Of a DNA stretch of 5,961 bases, positions 1-5,438 are shown piece after piece (within the stretch, counting starts at the first letter, position 1; the number at the start of each line of letters is the position of its first letter). Under the pieces are notes generated by a model. That model saw only the letters and a program-made list of their open reading frames with translations. It did no database searches and was not told where the DNA came from. The position numbers were made by a program, and so were the translations under genes. The stretch comes from Dehalococcoidales bacterium. Lineage in GTDB: Bacteria > Chloroflexota > Dehalococcoidia > Dehalococcoidales > Fen-1064. The stretch covers positions 1 to 5,961 of the forward strand of contig JAQTOJ010000126.1 in NCBI GenBank assembly GCA_028713395.1. The letters run 5' to 3'.

Positions 1-609
1 TTGGCGAATGCCAAATTGTTCATTCTGCACGGTTATCCAGGCGAAAGCTGGGCGGATGATTTGATCACGGCGGCGGATAACCCGTATTTGACCGTGGTCA
101 AAGCTAATATCAATGGTAACTGGATGATACCCTCGGTGCAATCTGCGGCGGTGGATAAAGTATTGAGCGTGCTCAGTCAAGCCAATCCCGAGAATTTAAC
201 ATTTTATCAACAAAATGCGAACGAATATAAAGCCCGTATCACCGCCAAAGAAACCGAAATAAAAAGCAAATTTGCCAAAGCGGGCGTTTCTACCATCAAC
301 GTGATTGCTTCAGCGCGGCAGGCGGATTTCCTGCAATGGGCGGGTTTTGATGTGGTGGCGAGCTTTAACAGTCCTCAGGAATTGACGCCGCAGCGGGTTC
401 AGGAGTTAGTAGATTCCGGGAAGACGTCCAGGGTGACGCTGGTGGTCAATAATCTACAGGATGGACAGGATGCGGGTAAAGCCATTGCGCATGAAATCGG
501 CGCGGCTAATCTGAATTTATCCAACTTTCCGGGCGGGTTCACGAATACCGCCACCTGGGAAAAAGCCATCGATTATAATGTGACCCTGCTGCTTAATGCC
601 ATCAAATAA
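1..609 (+). CDS. Metal ABC transporter solute-binding protein, cluster A-I (ZnuA/TroA-like), C-terminal part
   Basis: This is the extracytoplasmic binding component that would deliver substrate to the permease at 1402-2244. The reading frame is open from the first base; the opening TTG is probably an internal Leu, since LANAKLFILHGYPGESW aligns with the internal 'ADLVIYNGLGLEPWLD'-type segment of ZnuA/PsaA proteins. The signal peptide and N-terminal lobe therefore lie upstream. The 202 visible residues cover the end of the N-lobe, a connecting helix rich in Ala/Lys/Glu (about 66-95) and the C-lobe, ending in the usual 'YNVTLLLNAI' helix. Oddly, the positions that normally bind metal look changed. 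The usual DPHxWLDP segment reads NGNWMIP (38-44), the E region reads SFNSPQEL (121-128), and the Asp region reads LSNFPGG (173-179). The substrate may therefore not be an ordinary zinc or manganese ion. The stop is 9 bases before the ATPase start. Family call is good from context; substrate unknown. Confidence 0.85.
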   Translation: MANAKLFILHGYPGESWADDLITAADNPYLTVVKANINGNWMIPSVQSAAVDKVLSVLSQANPENLTFYQQNANEYKARITAKETEIKSKFAKAGVSTINVIASARQADFLQWAGFDVVASFNSPQELTPQRVQELVDSGKTSRVTLVVNNLQDGQDAGKAIAHEIGAANLNLSNFPGGFTNTATWEKAIDYNVTLLLNAIK

Positions 610-618
610 AGAGGGTTA

Positions 619-1401
619 ATGCCTGAAGCGGTCATTCATCTTGAAAACGCCGTGGTAGCCTACCGTGAGGGTATGGCCCTCCATCATGTATCTCTGCAAG
701 TGAACCGCGGCGAATTCGTGGGGATTATCGGGCCGAACGGCGCCGGTAAAACCACCTTACTGACGGTGATCAACGGACTGGGGAAACTGCAAAGCGGTCT
801 CGTTTCGGTGAACGGGGTGAACGTCTCCCGTCAAAACCATCATGAATTGCGCAAGAAGGTGGGGTACGTGGCCCAGATAGAACGCATCGACCCGCGCATG
901 CCGATGTCGGTGCGTGATGTGGCAATGATCGGGCGTTACGGGGTGTTAGGACTTTTTCATGCCCCTCATAAAGCCGATTGGCAAATTGTGGACGAGGCAC
1001 TGGAGATGGTCAATATGAGCCATCTGGCGAAACGTCCGATCGGGCACCTTTCCGGAGGCGAACAGCAGCGGGTGGCGATAGCACGGTGCCTGGCGCAGCA
1101 GCCGGAGATACTGTTACTCGACGAACCCACCGCCTCGCTCGATTGGAAGGCGCAAACCGATATTCTGGAGTTGGTCAGACATATCCACGAGCAGCGCGGG
1201 TTGACGACGCTTTTTGTCACCCACGACCTGGACGCGCTGCCGCACACCTGCGACCGCGTGGTCTTGATGAAAAACGGCGAGATTACCGGTGACGGTGCGC
1301 CGGACAAGTTGATCACCACGGTCAATCTCAGCCGTCTTTATGATCTACCGGCCGCACAGGTTGAAGAACGCCGCCCGCATATTCACGGGCAGGGAAAATA
1401 G
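619..1401 (+). CDS. Metal ABC transporter ATP-binding protein (ZnuC/MntB type)
   Basis: This cytoplasmic ATPase of 260 aa powers the importer formed with the neighbouring permease and binding protein. All ABC motifs are present and intact: Walker A GPNGAGKTT (residues 38-46), Q-loop Gln86 in YVAQ, signature LSGGEQQR (144-151), Walker B LLLDEP with Glu169, D-loop SLD (173-175) and H-loop His202 in FVTHD. The length is usual for the family. The ATG at 619 follows AGAGGG (610-615) at a short spacing. The short basic tail after about residue 245 (EERRPHIHGQGK) contains two His, a common but non-diagnostic feature in metal transporters. The gene sits 9 bases after the binding protein and ends immediately before the permease ATG, so the three genes are almost certainly cotranscribed. 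Metal (Zn/Mn-type) transport is inferred from the ABC-3 permease and the A-I binding protein, not from this protein alone. Confidence 0.93.
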   Translation: MPEAVIHLENAVVAYREGMALHHVSLQVNRGEFVGIIGPNGAGKTTLLTVINGLGKLQSGLVSVNGVNVSRQNHHELRKKVGYVAQIERIDPRMPMSVRDVAMIGRYGVLGLFHAPHKADWQIVDEALEMVNMSHLAKRPIGHLSGGEQQRVAIARCLAQQPEILLLDEPTASLDWKAQTDILELVRHIHEQRGLTTLFVTHDLDALPHTCDRVVLMKNGEITGDGAPDKLITTVNLSRLYDLPAAQVEERRPHIHGQGK

Positions 1402-2244
1402 ATGGACCTATCGATTTTCGGGTATCAGTTCATGCAGCATGCCATCCTGGCGACGTTCCTGGGCGGTATCGCCTGTGCGGTCATCGGGGTATTCGTGATA
1501 CTGCTGCATATGCCCTTCATTGGCGTGGCGATGTCTCACGCGGCGTTTGCGGGGGCTTTGTGCGGTCTCTGGCTGGGGTTCAGTCCGGTGTTGGGGGCGT
1601 TTATCTTCAGCCTGGTGACGGCGGCGGTGATCGGGCCGCTGGCGGACAGGGGGCAATTGAGCCCGGATACCTCGCTCGGGGTAATTTTTTCGCTCATGCT
1701 GGGCATCGCCTTTCTCATTATCGGTATCATGCCCTCGACGCGCTCGGAAGCTTTAGGGTTATTGTGGGGGAGCGTGCTCACAGTCACGAATATCGATCTT
1801 CTGCTGCTCGGTGTGGTTACGCTGGCGGTGGCGGGATTGGTAGGGGTCTTCTACAAGGAGATACAGGCGACGGTTTTCAACCGGCAAATAGCGCTGGCCG
1901 TAGGGCTGCCCGCCACAGTCATTTTGTACGGGATTCTGTTCATGACCGGGGCCACCGTGACCGTATCCTTGAATTCGATCGGCGGGTTACTGATTTTCAG
2001 CCTGATACTGAATCCGGCCGCGGCCGCTTACCAGTTGACGTATAACATGAAAAAAATGTTTCTGCTGGCGGCGTTATTCGGGGTGGCGGCGGGGTGGGCG
2101 GGACTCCTGCTTTCGTATCTGTTCAACCTGCCCAGCGGGGCGACCATCGTGATCACTTCGTCTTTGATATTCATGGTCTGCGCGGTGTTTTCTCCCAAAC
2201 GCCGGGCGAAAAAAATGCCGGGCAAGCTGACGGAGGCGGGTTGA
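1402..2244 (+). CDS. Metal ABC transporter permease, ABC-3 family (ZnuB/MntB-like)
   Basis: This integral membrane subunit of 280 aa forms the translocation path of the importer. It shows about eight or nine hydrophobic segments: roughly 13-35, 40-58, 60-78, 93-110, 133-150, 172-190, 191-211, 221-241 and 247-265. Family hallmarks are visible: MSHAAFAGALCG near 44-55, the cytoplasmic loop FYKEIQATVFNRQIALAVGLP (the ATPase-contact region), GGLLIFSLILNPAAAAYQLT, and LPSGATIVITSSLIF near the end. The C-terminus is basic (PKRRAKK) and cytoplasmic. The start codon directly abuts the ATPase stop, with AGGGA (1391-1395) as ribosome binding site, so translation is coupled. The stop overlaps the methyltransferase ATG by one base. 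In the interface loop the usual 'sfDpelA' reads VFNRQIA, a variation also found in ordinary family members. Substrate is not determinable from the sequence. Confidence 0.93.
   Translation: MDLSIFGYQFMQHAILATFLGGIACAVIGVFVILLHMPFIGVAMSHAAFAGALCGLWLGFSPVLGAFIFSLVTAAVIGPLADRGQLSPDTSLGVIFSLMLGIAFLIIGIMPSTRSEALGLLWGSVLTVTNIDLLLLGVVTLAVAGLVGVFYKEIQATVFNRQIALAVGLPATVILYGILFMTGATVTVSLNSIGGLLIFSLILNPAAAAYQLTYNMKKMFLLAALFGVAAGWAGLLLSYLFNLPSGATIVITSSLIFMVCAVFSPKRRAKKMPGKLTEAG
2232..2236 (+). promoter_or_regulatory. Shine-Dalgarno site fixing the methyltransferase start
   Basis: A perfect GGAGG lies inside the last permease codons, 7 bases before the ATG at 2244. It favours that start over an in-frame one at 2094, which would need 150 bases of overlap with the permease and adds residues that are only a frame shadow. 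Confidence 0.75.
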
Positions 2245-2834
2245 TGCTGCGGGACTATTTCAATGAGAAAGCCGCCACCTGGGACAAAACCGCGGCGGAA
2301 AAAGACACTGCCAAGCTGTTAAAACTGGCGGCTGAGTTAAGCCTGAAAACCGGCGATACGGTGCTGGATGTCGGCACAGGCACGGGTGTGTTTTTGCCTT
2401 ATATCCTGGAGAAGATAGGGGAAAATGGATTCGTTTACGCGCTGGACATTGCCGAGAAAATGCTGGCGCAGGCGAAGATGAAATACCCGAGGCCGAACAT
2501 TAAATACATCTGCGGGAGCGTGGAGGAAATACCCTTAAACGACCGCGTCTGCGAGGCGGTGATCTGCTATTCCAGCTTTCCGCATTTCCAGGATAAAGCG
2601 CTGGCATTGCGTGAGATGAAGCGGGTATTGAAATCGGGCGGCGTTTTGTATATAGCGCACAGCTCCAACCGCGAACATATCAACCACATTCACAGCCGCA
2701 TCGAGGCGGCAAGGCATGATTTGCTGCCGGATGCGATGGAGATGACGCAACTGTTGTTGAAGGCAGGGTTTACGGGCGTAAAGGTCAGTGAGACGCCGGA
2801 GAGCTATACGGCCAGCGGGAAAACAATCGGCTGA
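2244..2834 (+). CDS. Class I SAM-dependent methyltransferase (UbiE/Methyltransf_11-like) in the metal transport operon
   Basis: This is a soluble methyltransferase of 196 aa with the Rossmann-like class I fold. It carries the SAM-binding motif I VLDVGTGTG (40-48), the acidic end of beta-2 at ALD (Asp68), an adenine-side region ICGSVEEIPL (about 91-100), and a motif IV/post-motif run 'AVICYSSFPHFQDKALALREMKRVLKSGGVLYI'. The family includes UbiE/COQ5, arsenite and various small-molecule methyltransferases; I cannot name the substrate. The C-terminal part has a His-containing stretch, SNREHINHIHSRIEAARHDLLPD (about 140-160). This may shape the substrate pocket or bind metal, which is inference. 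The start overlaps the permease stop (TGATG), so the gene is translationally coupled to the transporter and its product probably acts on, or depends on, what the transporter brings in. It ends the operon, and a weak hairpin follows. Confidence 0.88.
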   Translation: MLRDYFNEKAATWDKTAAEKDTAKLLKLAAELSLKTGDTVLDVGTGTGVFLPYILEKIGENGFVYALDIAEKMLAQAKMKYPRPNIKYICGSVEEIPLNDRVCEAVICYSSFPHFQDKALALREMKRVLKSGGVLYIAHSSNREHINHIHSRIEAARHDLLPDAMEMTQLLLKAGFTGVKVSETPESYTASGKTIG

Positions 2835-2848
2835 TTCGTTTTGGAATT

Positions 2849-2880
2849 AACCGCCGTTTTTTATGATTTAAACGGGGGTT
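2849..2880. terminator. Possible intrinsic terminator between convergent genes
   Basis: The arms 2849-2859 and 2870-2880 pair over 11 positions with one G-G mismatch at 2853/2876 and a 10-base loop. On the plus strand the right arm runs into only four Ts (2879-2882), so as a terminator for the transporter operon it is weak. The stop codon of the minus-strand gene (2861-2863) falls in the loop. Confidence 0.35.
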
Positions 2881-3340
2881 TTAGGCTCGAGGGGCGCGAT
2901 AATTCCTTATTTGATTGTAAAAGTACGCCTGATTCGTTTGGCACAAAATCAGATTCCAGGGGAACAGGTGACGCGAGCGAGGAAAGCGCGGGAATCGTTT
3001 TGTTTAGAAAAAGCCGGACGAGGAACTTTTTCAGGTAAACAGTTTCTTCATCATTAAGGCGGTATTTGGTTTGCAGCCATGTGACGAGGAGCCGGACGGC
3101 GGCGGCGAGGGCGCGCCGGTTCACCGGGTGACGCTGGAGCACGGCGCGCAGTTTGAGGCGGATGACGGCAATTTCCGGGGCAACGTGTTCCCGGTTGACG
3201 ATGTTCCAGTAGTCGCTGATTTCCGCAGGGCTGAGGGCGGTGGAATAGAAGCCGTGAACACGGGCATTTTGATTGCCGCGCTGGCCGCCGCGTTTTCTTT
3301 TGGTTTTCCGGTTTGTTTTTGAGAGCGATTCGTTTTGCAT
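2861..3340 (-). CDS. Hypothetical basic protein with RGNQNARVHGFYS motif
   Basis: This is a 159-aa protein of unknown function, convergent to the transport operon. The first 33 residues are strongly basic and contain KRKRGGQRGNQNARVHGFYS (about residues 14-33). A GNxNAxxHGxYS motif recurs at the N-termini of many small bacterial and phage proteins, including some annotated as small-terminase-like, so nucleic-acid contact is plausible but unproven. The middle (about 37-118) looks helical and charged, with AVRLLVTWLQTKYRLNDEETVYLKKFLVRLF as a possible amphipathic helix pair. The tail (about 120-159) is rich in Ser/Pro and probably disordered. I chose ATG 3340 because it puts the conserved motif near the N-terminus. 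A TTG at 3451 and an ATG at 3418 are in frame upstream but add sequence without family character. No good ribosome binding site is visible before any of them, which leaves the start uncertain. No neighbour on its strand suggests a pathway. Confidence 0.6.
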   Translation of the reverse strand: MQNESLSKTNRKTKRKRGGQRGNQNARVHGFYSTALSPAEISDYWNIVNREHVAPEIAVIRLKLRAVLQRHPVNRRALAAAVRLLVTWLQTKYRLNDEETVYLKKFLVRLFLNKTIPALSSLASPVPLESDFVPNESGVLLQSNKELSRPSSLKPPFKS

Positions 3341-3503
3341 GGTATTTTTACGGGGTTTTGAGCGAAAGATTTTCCGATGCGGCGCGTTGGCATGATGTAT
3401 GAGACGGGGCAGGCACATTGTAAGATAGCACGGGGCAAGAGGAATTGGCAATGGAGTTTTGACGCGGGGGTAATCGTAAATAGTTTAAGCTTGAAAAGGT
3501 GGG

Positions 3504-3528
3504 TTAACAGCAGCAAAGCTGCTGGTTA
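3504..3528. repeat. Hairpin: CAGCAGC-AAA-GCTGCTG
   Basis: A perfect 7-bp stem (3508-3514 with 3518-3524) with an AAA loop is extended by AAC/GTT across one bulged G. No T-tract follows (TACTATTTAG), so it is not an obvious terminator. The motif resembles the CAGCAG...CTGCTG hairpin inside the 78-bp repeat, suggesting a related repeat remnant. Confidence 0.5.
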
Positions 3529-3571
3529 CTATTTAGTTATTTGAATTTACGTTGCATCCACACACTGTTAT

Positions 3572-3587
3572 GGGAGACAAAATACGC
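3572..3587. repeat. 16-bp repeat GGGAGACAAAATACGC, copy 1
   Basis: This 16-mer is identical to 3712-3727. Copy 1 leads directly into the first 78-bp repeat. Confidence 0.7.
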
Positions 3588-3664
3588 CAGTCCCGATTTG
3601 CATACGGGATGAACAGCAGACAAGCTGCTGAATGGGTGCCACTTGCGCGGGAATGGCGGAAGAG
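3587..3664. repeat. 78-bp exact direct repeat, copy 1
   Basis: It is identical over 78 bases to 3831-3908. It contains a short hairpin CAGCAG-ACAAG-CTGCTG (3613-3629), CCCG...CGGG arms (3592-3608), and a G-rich end, ACTTGCGCGGGAATGG, that resembles degraded REP-type palindromes. It encodes nothing recognisable. Perfect identity implies recent duplication or homogenisation, or a mobile repeat (MITE/REP-like); no transposase is visible. Confidence 0.85.
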
Positions 3665-3693
3665 GAAGGTAGTTTATAACAAATCCCTCTGTA

Positions 3694-3717
3694 TCTCCCC
3701 TTAAACTTAAGGGGAGA
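3694..3717. repeat. Perfect 11-bp inverted repeat with 2-base loop
   Basis: Arms TCTCCCCTTAA (3694-3704) and TTAAGGGGAGA (3707-3717) flank AC. Neither strand has a downstream T-run, so this is more likely a repeat-element end than a terminator. The right arm forms the start of the second copy of the 16-bp repeat. Confidence 0.7.
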
Positions 3718-3727
3718 CAAAATACGC
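3712..3727. repeat. 16-bp repeat GGGAGACAAAATACGC, copy 2
   Basis: It is identical to 3572-3587 at a spacing of 140 bases. Unlike copy 1 it is not followed by the 78-bp repeat, so the two repeat families are shuffled relative to each other. Confidence 0.7.
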
Positions 3728-3776
3728 TGGATCCCCGATCAGGTCTGGGATGGGAATGAATGAGACAACGGTTTAA

Positions 3777-3816
3777 GATTGCCGCGTCGTCCCGACTTTA
3801 TCGGGACTCCTCGCAA
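3777..3816. repeat. Dispersed intergenic repeat remnant with GTCCCGA...TCGGGAC hairpin
   Basis: The segment has a perfect 7-bp stem (3789-3795 with 3801-3807, loop CTTTA) between GATTGCCGCGTC and ACTCCTCGCAA. From memory, this order (GATTGCC..CGTC, hairpin, CTCCTCGCAA) is typical of a widespread REP-like intergenic repeat in environmental bacterial genomes; here the right end seems cut after TCGCAA. A GGGATCCC palindrome (3825-3832) joins it to the second 78-bp copy. Confidence 0.5.
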
Positions 3817-3830
3817 AGGGGTGAGGGATC

Positions 3831-3908
3831 CCAGTCCCGATTTGCATACGGGATGAACAGCAGACAAGCTGCTGAATGGGTGCCACTTGCGCGGGAATGG
3901 CGGAAGAG
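3831..3908. repeat. 78-bp exact direct repeat, copy 2
   Basis: This is the second identical copy of 3587-3664, offset by 244 bases. It ends 92 bases before the first gene of the restriction locus, so the locus is bordered on its left by this repeat; no copy is seen on the right side within the window. Confidence 0.85.
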
Positions 3909-3943
3909 CAACCAAAACAGAGGAGAACCAATAGAGGTAAATA

Positions 3944-3972
3944 TTGCGCAGTGACAACGGATAGGGTATATT
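3944..3972 (+). promoter_or_regulatory. Candidate promoter of the restriction locus
   Basis: TTGCGC (3944-3949) and TATATT (3967-3972) are separated by 17 bases. The -10 matches 5 of 6 consensus bases, the -35 only 3 of 6. A start near 3979 would give a leader of about 20 bases carrying the AGGTGG site at 3992-3997. It may drive the truncated methyltransferase and, through it, the endonuclease. Confidence 0.4.
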
Positions 3973-4000
3973 AACTTCCATAGACAAACACAGGTGGACA

Positions 4001-4384
4001 ATGACGAAAAAAACAGTAACACAAATAAATGAAAAAGACAAAAGTAACAGATACGAGAAAACCGGGTATAAAAAATCTGCTGACCTGCTTAATTTTCACG
4101 TAGCAGAGACGAAAGCAGCGTATAACGCTCAAAAACCTTTTTCGGTATATTTCAATGATCCGGAACACTCCATCAGGCTTATTAAAGGTGATTGTATCGA
4201 GATATTGAAACTGGCAAAGGAAAATTCTGTTGATATGATTTTTGCCGATCCCCCGTATAACCTTTCGAACGGCGGCATTACCTGTCAGGCAGGGCGAATG
4301 GTTTCTGTCAACAAGGGTGAATGGGATAAATCAAAAGGGGTCGATACTGACCATGAGTTTACGATTGCGTGTCTCCCCACCTGA
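4001..4384 (+). pseudogene. Truncated beta-class DNA methyltransferase, DpnA (M2.DpnII)-like, N-terminal part only
   Basis: An intact gene would encode an adenine DNA methyltransferase. The frame opens at ATG 4001 after AGGTGG (3992-3997). After an unconserved N-terminus of about 50 residues it shows SIRLIKGDCIEILKLA (57-72), then the catalytic motif IV DPPY (83-86) in FADPPYNLSNGGI, then MVSVNKGEWDK and DHEF (up to Phe120). This matches my memory of DpnA (FADPPYFLSNGGI, VVSVDKGDWDK, HEFN) very well. Similarity stops at about 4361, and seven unrelated residues (TIACLPT) lead to a stop. In this class motif IV precedes the target-recognition region and the FxGxG SAM site, so everything needed to bind SAM and choose DNA is missing. 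The remaining 127 aa compare with roughly 260-300 for a complete enzyme. It cannot methylate, though the short product might still be translated. The loss fits its neighbour, an endonuclease that attacks methylated GATC. GATC specificity is inferred from the DpnA resemblance; other beta-class specificities are possible. Confidence 0.82.
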
Positions 4385-4397
4385 TACATCAACGATT

Positions 4398-4402
4398 GAG
4401 GA
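4398..4402 (+). promoter_or_regulatory. Ribosome binding site for the DpnI-like gene
   Basis: GAGGA lies 11 bases before ATG 4414. That start reproduces the N-terminus and 254-residue length I recall for DpnI; an earlier in-frame ATG at 4369 adds 15 residues without counterpart and overlaps the methyltransferase remnant. Confidence 0.55.
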
Positions 4403-4413
4403 CAGAAACAATC

Positions 4414-5178
4414 ATGCATCGCTTTCTTAACAAAGATTTGGTGGCAGGCTATAAAAGCGCCTCCCAGAAAATCAGAGTTTTAACCGAGGAGTGGGTTGGT
4501 AAGGAGATTTTTTGCCCATCTTGCGGCACTTGCATTAACAGATACGGGAACAACCGTCCAGTTGCCGACTTTTATTGTAGCGTCTGCAATGAAGATTATG
4601 AACTCAAGGGCAAGGGAAGAGGTTTTGGAAGTAAGATTGTTGACGGAGCTTTTAGGACAACCATTGAACGATTGAATAGTAACCTTAATCCCAATTTATT
4701 CCTGTTGGCTTACAACCCAAAGAATTTTGAAATCTTGAATTTCTGCGTCATACCGAAATATTTCTTTGTTCCCCAGATAATAGAAGAACGTAAACCACTC
4801 TCCAAAAATGCACGTAGACCTGGCTGGGTTGGCTGTAATATACTCCTGGATAATATTCCACAAACCGGTAGAATATTCTATATCAAAGATAAAGTCCTTA
4901 TGCCCTATACAACCGTGCTGGCGAACTGGAAGAAGACACTGTTTTTAAAAGAAGAACCAAGAGTTAAAGAGCGTAGTTGGATAATCGACATTATGAATTG
5001 CATAGAAAAACTTGATCAGGAATTCTCACTTTCTGAGGTTTATAGTTTCGAAGATGAATTGCAGGGTAAACACGCTCGTAATTTCCATATTAGAGACAAG
5101 ATCAGGCAACAACTGCAGATTTTGAGGGATGTTGGCTATTTGGAGTTTTTAGGACATGGAAGGTATAAAAAGGTATGA
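4414..5178 (+). CDS. dpnC: DpnI-like type IIM (methyl-directed) restriction endonuclease, Gm6ATC
   Basis: This is predicted to cut DNA at GATC only when the adenine is methylated, defending an unmethylated genome against Dam-modified phage or plasmid DNA. It is 254 aa and collinear with pneumococcal DpnI as I remember it: YKSxSQKxRxLTExWV (13-28), zinc cysteines C34/C37 and C55/C58, RPVADFYC (48-55), ELK (63-65), ARRPGWVGCNI (133-143), and EKIRQQLQILRD-type IRQQLQILRD near the end. The PD-(D/E)XK residues D52, E63 and K65 are present, as is W138, which I recall as contacting the methyl groups in DpnI. The last 70 residues or so match the methyl-specific winged-helix domain and end GHGRYKKV. 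Nothing looks damaged, so it should be active. It follows the broken methyltransferase by 29 bases and overlaps the next gene (ATGA). The base composition is AT-richer than the transport operon, suggesting transfer. The symbol follows the S. pneumoniae gene for DpnI. Confidence 0.95.
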   Translation: MHRFLNKDLVAGYKSASQKIRVLTEEWVGKEIFCPSCGTCINRYGNNRPVADFYCSVCNEDYELKGKGRGFGSKIVDGAFRTTIERLNSNLNPNLFLLAYNPKNFEILNFCVIPKYFFVPQIIEERKPLSKNARRPGWVGCNILLDNIPQTGRIFYIKDKVLMPYTTVLANWKKTLFLKEEPRVKERSWIIDIMNCIEKLDQEFSLSEVYSFEDELQGKHARNFHIRDKIRQQLQILRDVGYLEFLGHGRYKKV

Positions 5179-5438
5179 TGCGAAAATATATTTTTCTTAC
5201 AACTGAAGGCACGACGTTTCAACCGGATAGTACCAGTTCCGAACCTGATATTGAGAATATGCAAGTAATCGGCTTCGCTATCGGGAATACTGTTAAAGAT
5301 GCTGCGATAAAGTTAACTGAACAAAATGAGTATTTAGCCGAAACGACCTTTGACGAAATCTTTGCAATTCAACTTGCAGATGACAACAGGGAATATATCT
5401 CCCTGAGAGAGATATTCCAGAGATCTGGTGGCGATTGA
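5175..5438 (+). CDS. Small unknown protein coupled to the DpnI-like endonuclease
   Basis: This 87-aa protein has no function I can name. It starts MRKYIFLTTEGTTFQP, continues with an acidic linker (DSTSSEPDIENMQ) and a segment VIGFAIGNTVKDAAIKLTEQN that looks like a small alpha/beta unit, and ends in an acidic stretch and REIFQRSGGD. It has no membrane segment, Cys or His; it is probably a soluble acidic protein. ATG 5175 overlaps the endonuclease stop (ATGA). ATG 5178, only 1 base of overlap, sits better from the AAGG at 5170-5173, so the protein may begin one residue later. In S. pneumoniae the DpnI gene is also followed by a small gene of unknown role (dpnD). The position is the same, but I see no resemblance to the DpnD/PcfM family. 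Its last codons overlap the start of the endonuclease remnant, so its native C-terminus may have been altered at that junction. Confidence 0.75.
   Translation: MMRKYIFLTTEGTTFQPDSTSSEPDIENMQVIGFAIGNTVKDAAIKLTEQNEYLAETTFDEIFAIQLADDNREYISLREIFQRSGGD

Larger units (their letters stand above)
3341..4000. other. Gene-free repeat-rich intergenic region
   Basis: I see no convincing gene in these 660 bases; open frames on both strands (for example 3760-3954 plus and 3739-4041 minus) run straight through the repeats and look accidental. The region is a patchwork of hairpins and duplicated segments (entered separately) followed by a promoter candidate for the restriction locus. It marks the change from the transport operon to the accessory genes. 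Confidence 0.6.

Noticed and set aside
966..1325. Overlapping frames inside the ATPase and permease genes
   Set aside because: Shadow frames of GC-rich coding sequence; the sense genes carry full motif sets.
2094..2243. Longer start for the methyltransferase
   Set aside because: It would overlap the permease by 150 bases and its 50 extra residues have no family character; ATG 2244 has a perfect GGAGG at 7 bases.
3694..3717. Intrinsic terminator at the 11-bp inverted repeat
   Set aside because: The loop is only 2 bases and neither strand has a T-run after the stem.
3587..3908. CRISPR array or large mobile element
   Set aside because: Only two copies, 78 bp long with a 166-bp gap, no spacers of uniform length and no cas or transposase genes in the window.
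3739..4041. Open frames on both strands across the intergenic repeats
   Set aside because: They follow the repeat sequence, including copy 2 of the 78-bp element, and have no ribosome site or protein family resemblance.
4369..4413. Longer N-terminus for the DpnI-like enzyme
   Set aside because: The 15 extra residues overlap the methyltransferase remnant and have no counterpart in DpnI; ATG 4414 gives the expected N-terminus and length.
5175..5438. Assignment of the 87-aa protein to the DpnD/PcfM family
   Set aside because: The position fits, but the sequence does not resemble what I recall of that family, so it stays unassigned.
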